Positions 1-11,040 of a stretch of 64,000 nucleotides of DNA are shown in pieces. The notes beneath the pieces are model-generated. The model was not told the origin of the DNA and made no database searches. It worked only from the letters and a program-made list of their open reading frames with translations. Within the stretch, counting starts at the first letter, position 1. Every line of letters starts with the position of its first letter. The position numbers and the translations under genes were made by a program. The DNA comes from Acholoe squamosa (lineage: Eukaryota; Annelida; Polychaeta; Phyllodocida; Polynoidae): positions 33,578,002-33,642,001 of the forward strand of contig OX439046.1 of assembly GCA_949317995.1 (NCBI GenBank), read 5' to 3'.

Positions 1-1316
1 CCCATCAAATAGAAAGGAAGTCCTCTCCATGAGGACAGATCCAATCAAGGAAATCAACGTACTCAGAGCCATGTCCACTAAAAAGTCGTAATGGTCTTGA
101 AAGCGCCTGGTCGCAGTCCCAGAGAGGTAGAGTAATTCTATTGAGTTCTATTCATAGTGTTCCTCCTTCTCTCTCCTCCTCCCCACTGCCTGCTTGTTTA
201 TCATGGTCGTACTATACTACTTGGTGTACTTAACGATTGCCACAATTGATACCATTCGATACCTCGATCATTCAAGCAGTGCAAACAGGACCTGGATGCA
301 CGGCTAAAAAATGAGCACCCAGTGGGCAATGCATTCAGTTCAATGTTAAATCAACATTGGTTCAAATTATGTGACAACTGAGCAGGACTACAGTAGGGGG
401 CAGCATGTTTTATGGTGTGAGGTTTGAACGTCGCAGGCTAAAGGATTTTACAACACTTTTCACTAAAGGTCCAGACTTAGTGTTCCCAGATGAACTCAGA
501 CTTACAATCCATCCATAACCCTTGGCGGTCTATCTAAACAATGCTAAAAAATCCTCTCATTGAAAACCCCTATAATTAGTAAATGCATATCAAATACATA
601 TTAAAGCTTTGGGTAAAAAGATTCGATACATGTATACTTATTATTTCCACTTTTCCTCTTTGAGTCACTTAGAATCTTGTAAGACCTGCCAGAGATAAAG
701 CGCTATGGGGGGGGGGGTGTCAAGGTTCTTGGTTGGGGATGGCCTTCCCATTTTTGTGAGGGGGTGGGGGCCCTACCTACATTTTGCTACGCTAGTACCT
801 TCCAGGAAACCATAGGGTGAACTGCCAGGATTGTCAGACATTATGAATCATCAGCCAGCAGTCGTTCCAAACTGGAATTTTCTCAGCATTTCCTCATTTA
901 GATGATTTACCCTCCCGTCTACTACTCCCTCATAAATCCAATCCTTCTCATTTCGAAATGGGAGAAACGTCATTGTCATTAAGCAGAAGGCTACAGACAC
1001 CCTATACAATCAATGACCACTTTCCCTATCCAGGGCCATCCCCAAGTGTCTGAATCTCCACATTGACTGTTCACACTCATTCACACTGCCGTCCTCCAGC
1101 CTCCCATTATACCTCCCTCACCCCTCCCCTCTTACTGACGGTTATAGTTAAAGTGAGCTTTATGGAGACAAACCGCCCACCGTCCCAGGGGAAGCAGGGG
1201 CGATTGGGTTGGCCACTTTACCTCTATTGGTCAGTTGTCTCTGTGGAGGTCTAATCAATTACTTAAATTGAGAAGAAGTGCTTTGGACGCGGTGCCCTGT
1301 TAGTTGTGCCCTCTGC
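1..1316. other. No gene recognised; one MITE end fragment
   Basis: I see no supported gene. Positions 318-385 hold a fragment of the MITE family found whole at 56603-57113: it starts CCCAGTGGGC and continues with the family's TTCAATGTTAAATCAAC-type words. An 11-base G run lies at 707-717. The only sizeable open frame, at 1063-1254, has no recognisable motif. Confidence 0.5.
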
Positions 1317-1720
1317 AGGCTGTTGCAAAAAGATTTGGAAACGATTTTGTCGGAGGTGGTATTCCCAAAATGTAACTGATTGACCTCAGGGAATCAATTC
1401 CCTGTTGGGTTGCCAAAAGATAATTGGTCATAGAAGTAGTTTAGGAGTGGTCAGGAACTGGTGAATGCTTCCTAATCGAGAACCAGTTCCCAGCCAGTTC
1501 CTTTCGCCAATTCCCTGGCCTTTCGACTATGGGAAGCATTCAGGTGGAATTAATCATGGAACCAGTTCCTCAACTTTTTGCAATGCAGTCTAATTCAGAG
1601 TAAGTCAATTCCATTACAGTATAAGGTGGGAATTGGTCTCCCTGGGTGGAGAATCGGGAGGAACTGGAAGATGCATTAGTTACAGTGAGAATTGAATTCC
1701 AAATCTTTTTGCAACAGCCT
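1317..1720. mobile_element. Inverted-repeat (MITE-like) element
   Basis: A perfect 24-bp inverted repeat bounds this 404-bp segment, with the left arm at 1317-1340 and the right arm at 1697-1720. The arm core is GCTGTTGCAAAAAGATTTGG. Homology continues imperfectly inward, with TGTAACTGATTGAC on the left against the reverse complement TGTAACTAATGCAT on the right. The interior holds several variants of AACCAGTTCC. There is no coding capacity. The length and long imperfect ends fit a non-autonomous foldback or MITE element, but I could not find a clean target-site duplication or assign a superfamily. Confidence 0.55.
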
Positions 1721-2944
1721 CCTGGTGGGACAGGGTCCTGTTAGAGGTACACCAGGCCTCTTTATATGCAGACAAGGGATGGATGTATAATGATAAAACT
1801 GGTTGGTACTGGTACCTGTGGTCGCTGTGGCTCTGATCTCGGAGGGCTGTAGGTTGACAATGTACTCCAAAACTACATGATTCCTTAATAATCCACATAA
1901 AAGCGCCGTGGGAGATAGTCACGGTTGAGTAGCTAGTATGATTTCGATGATTGTGGGAATCAGTCTTATCCTCTTCTGTTAGCCTACTTTCCCCGTCTGA
2001 AAAATCAAAAGAAATCAACAACCAATTTTTATAATAGCATGTTTCGATATCTAACTAAATGTTGAGAGCATTTCTCGATAGTGTTGATACGCATTAAGAG
2101 ATATCCTTTGATACAAAGGTGATCAAAATACACACCAATGAAACATTGTGCTGTTTTCAAGAAAAGGGGGGCGTCCTCGTAAATTTGAACCTGCCCTCCT
2201 GACACCTGCTTTCTGGTAAACCATACTAAGTGACATCTACTCAGTGGGTATAGAAATTAGTTTATTGTTGAAGTGACTCATCAAACTTCACCTCTCAGTT
2301 TCCAATGTTGATTGGATGCTTTATGTCCACTGGAAAGAAGGGCGAACATGGGATTAAATCCAATAGGGCTACCTTCACAGAGATACCCATGTTGTCCGTA
2401 TGCAGTATTTGGCGAAAATTGGCGTGGAGAGGGGTGGTTAGAAAAGAGAGAAAGGTCAACATCACAGAGATGGTGGGGACAGTGGGTATGGACCCCAGGG
2501 GTCCCTCAAAGTACTGAGGCCGCTGTAGGCCTGCTGTGAATATGAAGGTGTGAGTAGTATAGTGGTGCATGGGTGGAAGATAACAAGCTGATAACGGTCA
2601 GATATAGAGAACTGATTCGTAAAGCATCAGGGTGCGAAAGCAGATAAGATAAACACAATAAGAGCTTTTTTGCTGGTTGTTTCGTCTGAGAAGCTATCAG
2701 ACAGGCATAGTGTCCTTTATATTTTATTGTTCTCTACGTTTGATTTAAAACTATATCTGTCTAAGTAGTACTAATCCGAGCAATTTACTCCTGTGGAACC
2801 AGTGTTTTAAAGAGGTTTTTGCTGCGAGGTAGGGTTGTGGTATTATTCTGAAATAGGCTTTCCTTTTTATGCGGTCAAGGAAAACGGATGTGCAGGTGTC
2901 TGATAATCAAGCAATGGGAACAGTTATATAGAGAAGATATACCG

Positions 2945-2948
<4 letters not shown>
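1721..2948. other. No gene recognised
   Basis: There is no recognisable coding region, RNA gene or repeat. A 113-codon frame on the minus strand (1680-2021) overlaps the inverted-repeat arm and has no known motif. A 91-codon minus-strand frame at 2295-2570 and overlapping plus-strand frames are equally featureless. Confidence 0.4.

Positions 2949-3013
<65 letters not shown>
2949..3013. repeat. (TA)n microsatellite
   Basis: An uninterrupted AT dinucleotide run of about 64 bases. It produces a spurious Tyr-Ile repeat in translation. Confidence 0.95.
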
Positions 3014-3014
<1 letters not shown>

Positions 3015-4558
3015 GAAAAGTAAGATGTGGCAGGGAAAGAAATGCACAAGTATTGAAGTTCAGTGATGTTAATCATACGTCTTCAATATGATCAAGGACA
3101 CAGAGTACCATACATTATGACAGCAGAATAAATAAAACATAACATAGTAAGCTGAAATAAAAAGGGGAAAAGAGAGAAAAGAGGAAAGAAAGAGAGAATG
3201 AAAAAGCGCTATATCTAGCCACCGAGCGTCTATCTGAGGGTTATAAGTTCAGGATGGAATGGATCGTATCGAGGATTCTGAAGGTTCATAACACCTATCG
3301 TAGGTGCATGCCTCGCTATACAGGCTCCTGGCACCATAGCGGGACCTATACGCCATCAGGAAGGAAGGCAGATGAAACCGTGTTTTGTGTCAGACAACCT
3401 CAGTGAAGAAAATAGGCTCGGCCAACCTTAAATCTGCCTCCACAGCTTTTTGCAGATTTCTTACATCTTTCTTGGAAAATCTTTTATTGCTCACTTATAT
3501 TATTCATTATCAAACTAGTGTAAAATTACAAGGTCAATGGATTTCAGAGTTATCCGTTTTTTCTACCATTTTATTTTTGAAACACCCTTTTCACTAGACT
3601 GAGGCCACCATATTTACCACTCTGCTATTTCCCATGACCTCTTTTTGGCAGCAGCACGACATTGCCCTGCCTCCTTACCACAGGGCATGGTATGGCACGA
3701 TAATCAATTGCCCTCGATTTTGTTTTTGCTTTGGGCTTACTGTAGGCAGCTATGCCTATATTTGATATCGTGGGGTCTATGTACAAAAATAGGTCTTTGT
3801 GTGCTTTCCTTGGAAGGATTTAATGATTTTATGTGACAGGTGACTGTTCACCAGTCCAGATTGAATCACTGACATTGATGTATGGTGGAGTCTATGTTTG
3901 CATTGAAATTGTCTTGCAAGTAAGCTAGTATATGAAAATGAGTGTTATAGACTCAGATAGTGGAGTACTTTGATATATTCTTTATATAATTGTACAGTAA
4001 TAGAGCAGAATTAAGAAAAGAATTTGATTGCGCCACCACGAAATTGCCAGAAGTGTGTGGGATGCCCATATTTATGTTTGGAAGCTATGAGAAGGCAGCA
4101 TTCAGAGACGCTAGCAAATGGTCAAATAACATGTTAATGGTGCGGTAACTGATTTCCTATTGACCAGAACAGCGAGCCTAATGGTGTGGGGGTGACCACC
4201 CAAATCCATAGGTTGTTTCTACAATTGCCAATGCCTTAACATCCATGTTTATTTCACTTGTGTAGATATGCAGTGTCGAGGGTGTGATAGGCTGAAGTAC
4301 TGTGGTTGATAAAGCGCTCAGCTTAGAAATACCTGCTGAATCTACCAGACATCCTCATCAAACTGAACAGTGAACCACCATAATTGTAATTCAGGGAAGG
4401 AACGCAGTACAGTAAAGCATTGTGGTGCAATGAGTTCATGACAATCATTAGAACTGATAATTATGATATATTTCCAACCCATAATGCAATTCAAAGACAT
4501 AGAAGCTAAAAAAGAACATTTTTGTTCCATTTTCATTCCATGCCTACACTGACGGAAA
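3014..4558. other. No gene recognised
   Basis: This AT-rich sequence contains only short open frames (60-70 codons) that lack motifs. A purine-rich stretch lies at about 3157-3205. I see no repeat family shared with the rest of the window. Confidence 0.4.
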
Positions 4559-4766
4559 AAAGAGCATCGGCCTGAGTTTCACCTAGTCTCTGGCGCTGCC
4601 TGAGTATCATGAGAGCCTCTGCTAGAGGCTCTCCAGTGACATGCCCTACTCATGCTGAGCCTGCTTCAATGCCACACATTGGGAAAAAGGATCAGCATGA
4701 GTATGGCACAAGGCTCAGGCATGGTGCCATACTCAGTCTGAATCTAACTGAATACTCCAGCAGGGG

Positions 4767-6077
4767 ACAGTTATCCCTCTACACAAAAAGGCAAACTCTC
4801 TTGATGTAAATGACCTTAGACCTATAAGTCTACTACAAATACCAGGAAAAATCCTAGAAAAAATTGTATGTAAAAGACTCCAAACCTATATGAAAGACTC
4901 TAACTTATTATGCCCAAAGCAACATGGATATAGAGCTGAAAACTCCACTCAGACTGCTATAACTGAACATCTATCCACTATAATTAATAACATTATATCG
5001 AACAAACCTTCATATTGTCTCTACCTAGACTACAAAAAGGCTTTTGATACTGTCTCACACTCTAAATTATTAGGAAAAATGTCCAATTTAGGACTAGATT
5101 TTTCGACTTGTAAATTCTTTGAAAATTATCTTAATAATAGAACACAAAATACTATAGCTAATGATGTACTGTCCACCTCTAAAAAATTAAAATATGGAGT
5201 CCCGCAGGGATCTGTATTAGGTCCTGTGCTTTTCCCGGTCTATATTAACTCTCTCCCCACTGCTGGAACGTTTGATACCACTTTATATGCCGACGATGCA
5301 GTTATAACCGTGAATACCCCACAAGAAATGGAAAATGCCATAAAGGCTGTGTATAACTGGTGTCTACATAATTCCCTCACTGTTAATGAAAAGAAAACTA
5401 AATGGATGTTATATAACGGTGCCCAAAATGAAAATAGTGTATTTATGTTAAACAATTCTGTATTAGAGAGAGTATATAATTTTTCATATTTGGGCATCGA
5501 TCTTGACCCTGAACTTAAGTTCACAAATCATAGAACAAAATGTACACAGAATATAAGGCATAAAATCTTCCAACTTGCTAGAGTGAGAAAATTTGTTGAT
5601 AATTCTACAGCTCTAGATATCTTTAAGACTATGGTGCTACCAACTTTTGACTATTGTGAATTTGTGTGGGATAGGGATTATCGAGGAGAAACAAAAGAAT
5701 TACAATTATTACAAAATTGGGCATTAAGAGTAGTTTACAAAGTTAAATTAGAAGAAAATCCAACCATGACAACAGAACAAATCAAAAATGTTAGCAAATG
5801 TATGGAGCTTGCAGATAGGAGAGATCAACATCTTTTATTCTACGCCTTCTACCTGTCAAAATGTGAAAATCTAGTCGATAAGAGAAACATACCCACCCGC
5901 TTTCATCAGGGAAAAAGATTGTTAATACCACATAGCCTCAAACCTATCGTAATTCGTAGCTCCTTGTATAGAGCCTGCACGAGATGGAATCAACTAAAAG
6001 TAAAATACACAATCATAGAGACCCTATCTGATTTTAAGAACTCCATTAAAAGAGACTACCCGAATTGTTTCATGTGA
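4767..6077 (+). CDS. LINE reverse transcriptase (5'-truncated ORF2)
   Basis: This frame encodes the C-terminal part of a LINE ORF2, which copies element RNA into DNA at a nicked target. It is open from the insertion boundary (4767), where it reads TVIPLHKK, a normal RT block-1 sequence. In order it shows LRPISLLQIPGK, the first catalytic block YLDYKKAFDTVSHSK, GVPQGSVLGPVLF, and the catalytic LYADDAVI box at about 5284-5307. A C-terminal region with TFDYCEFVWD and LQLLQNWALR follows. The first internal ATG is at 4890, but this is not a real start because the upstream ORF was lost at integration. The endonuclease domain is absent. The family resembles the CR1/L2/Jockey group; I cannot place it more precisely. 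It is a different family from the LINE at 6745-10721. Confidence 0.9.
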   Translation, partial: TVIPLHKKANSLDVNDLRPISLLQIPGKILEKIVCKRLQTYMKDSNLLCPKQHGYRAENSTQTAITEHLSTIINNIISNKPSYCLYLDYKKAFDTVSHSKLLGKMSNLGLDFSTCKFFENYLNNRTQNTIANDVLSTSKKLKYGVPQGSVLGPVLFPVYINSLPTAGTFDTTLYADDAVITVNTPQEMENAIKAVYNWCLHNSLTVNEKKTKWMLYNGAQNENSVFMLNNSVLERVYNFSYLGIDLDPELKFTNHRTKCTQNIRHKIFQLARVRKFVDNSTALDIFKTMVLPTFDYCEFVWDRDYRGETKELQLLQNWALRVVYKVKLEENPTMTTEQIKNVSKCMELADRRDQHLLFYAFYLSKCENLVDKRNIPTRFHQGKRLLIPHSLKPIVIRSSLYRACTRWNQLKVKYTIIETLSDFKNSIKRDYPNCFM

Positions 6078-6354
6078 CAAATTTTTGTGTAACTTTAAAG
6101 TTTGACCTCATCCTCATCTCATCCCATCATTATTTTTGATCGCTGACTCATTTTTGACTTTTTTGATACAGTATCAATAATATACTGTTGATGTGAATAG
6201 CAAATACGAGGCCATTACTGATTGAATTGTTTACTCAGATTGATAGTACAAAATGTGAAGGGGGCTTGGTATAATTACCACAATGCGTGGGCACCAGGTT
6301 ACAATTGCACTTACTCTGTAAATGTAATTATCCCAATAAACAACTTTAAAAAAA
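4767..6354 (+). mobile_element. 5'-truncated LINE copy with target-site duplication
   Basis: This non-LTR retrotransposon copy begins inside the reverse transcriptase domain. It ends with AATAAA at 6335-6340 followed by a 7-base A run at 6348-6354. The word AGCAGGGG lies directly before it (4759-4766). It appears again at its 3' end (6354-6361, the first A shared with the tail). That is the direct repeat expected from target-primed reverse transcription. The truncated 5' end, the A tail and the duplication together define the insertion. The open reading frame is unbroken, so the copy is probably young. Confidence 0.9.
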
Positions 6355-6413
6355 GCAGGGGTCTAGCCCCTACACTGATGTCTGAGATCATATCCTAGCA
6401 CCAACCACACCAT

Positions 6414-6580
6414 GTGCCTCATTAGCTCAGTTGATATGGCCCTGAACTCTGCATCTGAAGGTGGTAAGTTCAAGCCCCATTGAGAATTTTTGTAAAGTCA
6501 ATCTCGGTAAGTCAATCTTATTGCTAAGGAGTCACAATAAGGAGGTACCTGGTTCAAATCCCACCAAGGAGCAAAAAGGA
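6414..6580 (+). other. tRNA-like sequence, possible SINE head
   Basis: At 6416-6486 TAGCTCAGTTGATATGGC resembles a pol III A box and AGTTCAAGCCC a B box, about 30 bases apart. The flanks CTCATT and ATTGAG could pair as a short acceptor stem. A second B-box-like word, GGTTCAAATCC, follows at about 6552. The D and T arms pair poorly, so this is not a functional tRNA gene. A tRNA-derived SINE or tRNA pseudogene fits best. No A tail or target duplication is clear. Confidence 0.35.
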
Positions 6581-7315
6581 CACTGAAACCAAGAATGCAC
6601 AAACTATTCATCTATTAATTAGACTGCCTTAGGAAGTTGAATGTTCAACCATCTGAAATCCTTGTATGTATGAAATAATGGGCTTTTGTCATACGGTGAC
6701 CTTAATTTCTTTATAGTGTTTAATAAACCACTTATGTGTTGGGCTTTTTTTTTTTTTTAAGGAACAATTTAACTTTATTTGGCATTTGTTAAGGTGTGAT
6801 GAAATTACATAAATTCTCTTCAACATTTTGTCAGGTGGTCCATACATTTATAATGACAATTACAATAAATATTTAATTAATAGTGTATCACAGTTTTTTA
6901 CAAAGTGTATTTACGTAAGTACATTGCTGTAAATATATATTTTATCACAATATTAGAAAATTCAAACATCTCAGGGTTTTATACATTTGTACTGTGCCAA
7001 ATAAGTAAGGAGGACACTTCAGTGGAACTGATGTTATGAGTCCCCCTTGTTAGTATTTTAGATAAAATATAATCAAAATTGATTAGTAATTAATCAAATG
7101 ATAACATGTAATTTGGAGACAGAGGAGATTTCTATTTGAAGATTTTTGTAAATCATAGACTATTACTATCAGTTGTACGCACTCTATATAATAAATGTAC
7201 ATGTACAGTCAGAGGGTGGACCTCAAATATAGAAAATCCCTGAAAACTTTTTCAGAATTACTTGTACCTTCTTTTACAAATTGGTCAATGAAATAACACA
7301 TCAATACCAACAAGC

Positions 7316-7820
7316 ATTCATTTAACAGCATAGAATCATATGTTTTAAGGGCAGCTTCACAAGTCTACCCTTAAGTATATAAGTTTCTAACATTTACTGG
7401 TATAGTTTTGAACATAGACAGCTTACTCTTACATTTTAAATCTTTCAAGATCTGACAGTACAGAAACATATGCCCCAAGGGCAGCTTCACAAGTCTACCC
7501 TCAAGTATATATGTTTCTTACATTTACGAGTATAGTTTTGACCATGAACAGTTTGCTTTTATATTTGAAATCTTTCAAAAATTCACATCAATACCATCAA
7601 GTATTCATTTAACAGCATAGAATCATATGTTTTTAGGGCAGCTTCACAAGTCTACCCTTAAATATATAAGTTTCTAACATTTGCTGGTATAGTTTTGAAC
7701 ATAGACAGCTTGCTCTTACATTTGAAATCTTTCAAGATCTGACAGTACAGAAACTTATGCCCCAAGGGCAGCTTCACAAGTCTACCCTTAAGTATACATG
7801 TTTCTTACATTTACTGGTAT
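7316..7820 (-). repeat. Tandem duplication in the LINE 3' region
   Basis: The word GGGCAGCTTCACAAGTCTAC occurs four times, at about 7350, 7478, 7635 and 7765, within two alternating subunit types. The pattern is A-B-A-B, with A to A and B to B about 285 bp apart. The block most proximal to the gene overlaps the last codons of ORF2, so the repeat arose by duplicating the ORF2 end plus 3' UTR. Confidence 0.8.
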
Positions 7821-10721
7821 AGTTTTGACCATTAACAGTTTGCTTTTACATTTTAAATCTTTCAAAATTTCAATTTCTTTTAAAGTTATATCCATTTCAT
7901 TCCATAATTGTGCTGTCATAACTTCAATCGATCTCTCGTAAGCAGCTGTATTTATGATATTATATTTTAGTACAGGATATTGCTGTAATCTAGTATTTCT
8001 CGTAAGTGGTTTACAAAATTCCTTTGTCTTAGTTCTTTTGAAAGCTAAAATTCTCAAATGATGTAATCTTCTATTTATAATATAGGGAAGACCAGCTTCT
8101 TGATGGATAAAATCAGTTGATGATAGTACAGGCAATTTTAAGCAATACTTTAAACATCTGTTTTGTATGGTTTGTATCAGGTTCAAGACAGTATCGTTTG
8201 ATCTATGATATAATACATCTGCGTAATCAATTACTGGTATAATATAGGATTTATAAATTTATAGCATGTATTTAGTGGGCACATAAGATTTTATTCTGTA
8301 TAATAGATAGGATTTAAAAGATATGGACTTAATCATCTCTGAGATATGTTGTTTAAAACTGAGATCATAGTCTAAAGTCACACCTAAATATTTGAAAGAA
8401 GGAACAAAGTGTAAGCGTTCACCATTTACTTTAATTTGGATATCCTGTAATTTAAGTTTTTTATATTTCTGATCACTTGTAAAAAGCATTAATTTTGTTT
8501 TTTTTTCATTCATTGTTAATTTGTTGGCTGCTGACCAATGGGCATAAGATAACAAACCATCTTGTAGGTATGGTGACACTTCTAGTATATTGTTCCCACT
8601 TACATACAAAACTGTATCATCAGCATACAATAATGTCTTCACACTGTTATTATCTACATGTATGTCGTTGATATATACTAAAAAAAGAAGAGGGCCTAAA
8701 ATACTACCCTGTGGTACACCATATGTTATAGTTAAACCAGTTGATACGTACCCATTTGCTAAGACTTTTTGTGTTCTATCGTTTAGGTATTCACTTATTA
8801 ATAATAGATTTTTTCCTTTAATACCATATTTTTCAAGTTTTTTCTTCAAAATAAAGTGATCAACGCAATCGAAAGCCTTTTTTGTATCTATGAAAGCAGC
8901 CAGGGTCACATGACCTTCGTTTCTATTCCATAGTATATCATTTGTCAAAGTACTAATAGTATCAACTGTGGATCTTTGTTTCCTATATCCTCCTTGAATT
9001 TTTGTAAGTATTTTGTTTGTTTCCAGGTGGTTTTCTAATTGGGTGTGTAGAATCCTTTCTAGGACCTTACCCGGTATTGGAAGCTGACTTATAGGTCTGT
9101 AATTCGATACATCCGATAAGTCACCTGATTTAGGTAACGGAGTGACCTTGGCTGCCTTCCATGATTTGGGTATATAACAATTGTTAATTATTAAATTCAA
9201 CAATCGGGTGAAGCGTGTTATCTGGGTTTTCACCGCTAATATGAAAACATTAGATGATATATTTTCTAAGACAGAGGATTTGTTCTTATTCATCGTATTC
9301 AAAGCCTTTAGTACATTTTCTTCAGTAATAGTAAAATCATTCATCACTTTGTCACAAACCTGACCTGTAAAATTCCATGGGGTATTTATTTTGTTAGCTA
9401 AGTTTGGGCCTATGTTTGTAAAAAACTCATTTATAAAATTAGCTGTCTCATCTTCTTTAATACCGTTACCTTGATCATCAATAAGGTCAATGGAAGAACT
9501 TTTACGTTTACCCGGTATAAGGTTTTTCATGGCTGCCCAAAACTTTCTTGCATCTTTAACATTTTTATTAAGTTCGGAAACAATAAAAGCTTGTTTTGCC
9601 CTTTTTAAATTTGTACTGCAATTATTTTTCAAGATTTTGGCATTATGCCAATCCAAAATATTATTTGTTCGTTTAGCTTTTCTCAGTGCATTATTTTTCT
9701 CAATGATTTCTGAAATAAGTTCTGGTGTTAGCCATGGTTCTTCCTTGAATTTAATATTGAAATTCCTAATTGGGCATAGAACATTGAGAATACTGTTAAT
9801 ATTATCTTCAAAAATCTGCCAGCAGGATTCAATGTCATCGCAGGTATCAAAAGTTTCCCAAGACATTTCGATAAAGTTCTGTTTAAAAGTATTTTCATCG
9901 AATAATTTGTATGATCGTCCTCTAAAAGATCTTTGTTTTCTCTGTATACTTGGTCTCTTGAGGCTGACATACACAGGTAAGTGATCGCTTTGATTTAAAG
10001 TGGCTACTCCAGATTGTTCAACTATGGTAGAGTTTGTAAAAATAAGATCAATACATGACATTTGTCCCTTGTTTTTTGTGGATTGATTAATTAATTGCAG
10101 TAGTCCAAAATCTTGCAAAGTGGAAAGCAAGTAATCTTTTGACGGAGTATTTTCAAACATGTTGATGTTAAAGTCTCCAATCAAAAATACTTCACAATTT
10201 TCAAGATTTTCAATTTTTGTCAATGTATCTTTTAATATATTCACAAAGTTGTACTTGTTCCCTTCCGGTGGTCTATAAATATTAGCTATCACCATTGATT
10301 TGGAGTGCTCTCTCGATATATTTAGCCATTGTATTTCCAAATCGACATTGCTTACATTAAAATTTGAAAATTTTTGACTGGAACATGTTATACCTTCTTT
10401 AATATATGCACATAAACCTCCTCCCGCTTTATCGCGTACTCTATCAAATCTATAGAGGTTGTAATTATTAAAAATATAGTTGTCGCTTTTATCAGTATCG
10501 GTCAACCAAGTCTCAGAGAAAAGTATAAAATCTATACCTTGATTTTGTAATTCAATGCGTAGGTCAACAATCTTATTTCTGATGCTTTGGGCATTTAGAT
10601 GTAAAATACATTGACCATTAGTTTTTATAAGAGATGGTATGTGATTATACAGTATAGGTCTTCTTATAACAACAACAAGTAGGACCACCCTTTGTCTCCC
10701 CAATACAACCAATACAACCAA
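7788..10721 (-). CDS. LINE ORF2: AP endonuclease plus reverse transcriptase
   Basis: The product nicks target DNA and reverse-transcribes element RNA there. The endonuclease lies near the N terminus, with ILHLNAQSIRNK, ILFSETWLTD, ANIYRPPEG, IGDFNIN, SCIDLIFTN and SDHLPVYV, all expected catalytic or binding blocks. The RT follows, with VSNYRPISQLP, AAFIDTKKAFDCVDH, GVPQGSILGPLLF (about 8700-8740) and the intact LYADDTVLY box (about 8613-8640). The C-terminal region continues in the same frame past a single TAA at 8259-8261 to a stop at 7788, about 977 codons in all. The 820-codon part upstream of the TAA is otherwise open. There is no ATG at the front: the frame opens after a stop near 10730 and begins with hydrophobic residues from a 9-bp repeat. 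The family resembles CR1/L2/Jockey-type LINEs. Confidence 0.9.
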
Positions 10722-10730
10722 TACAACCGT
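10702..10730. repeat. 9-bp tandem repeat (AATACAACC)
   Basis: Three copies of AATACAACC on the plus strand lie at the very start of the LINE ORF2 frame and encode a Val-Leu-Val-rich N terminus. No start codon is in frame, so the true translation start of ORF2 is unclear. Confidence 0.7.
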
Positions 10731-10957
10731 TCATTAATACCTTTCTACGTATTCTTCTCACAGGTAGTGAACCTTCGTCATTATGACAGTTCATACCAGT
10801 TGTTGCTAGCAGTACAAGATAGCTTGTGGTGGTTTCAATGCTCTATGTATATTGGGCTAGAGTCTTCAGGATTCAGACATGTTATAAGTTTAAAAATGTG
10901 TTAGTATTTGAAATACAGAAACTCAGTAGTAATACAGTTTGAAATCAACAAACAAAT

Positions 10958-10958
<1 letters not shown>

Positions 10959-10988
<30 letters not shown>
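10959..10988 (+). repeat. A30 homopolymer
   Basis: A run of 30 A on the plus strand sits between the NADAR ORF and LINE ORF2. On the LINE strand it is poly-T. It could be the tail of a small plus-strand retroposon ending here (about 10740-10988), or a plain homopolymer in the inter-ORF spacer. I see no tRNA-like head or target duplication that would decide. Confidence 0.7.
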
Positions 10989-10992
<4 letters not shown>

Positions 10993-11040
10993 TACATTTT
11001 TACAAATTACAATCAATCTACTGGGACACAGATTGAGATT

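Larger units (their letters stand above)
6745..10740 (-). mobile_element. LINE retrotransposon with endonuclease and RT
   Basis: This is a non-LTR retrotransposon read on the minus strand. Its 3' end is marked by a 14-base T run at 6745-6758, which is a poly-A tail on the element strand. Going upstream come a 3' UTR with internal tandem duplications, ORF2 (7788-10721), a 320-bp spacer and the NADAR ORF at 11041. A monomer array at 12005-13178 may be its 5' UTR, so the full element may reach about 13.2 kb. I found no target-site duplication, so the 5' boundary given here is only the minimum. Confidence 0.8.

Noticed and set aside
1680-2021. A 113-codon minus-strand frame
   Set aside because: It has no motif and its C terminus runs into the inverted-repeat arm of a MITE-like element.
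2888-3091. Tyr-Ile repeat protein frames (also at 20817-21058)
   Set aside because: They are translations of (TA)n microsatellites.
9490-9984. A 164-codon plus-strand frame
   Set aside because: It is a shadow of LINE ORF2 on the opposite strand.
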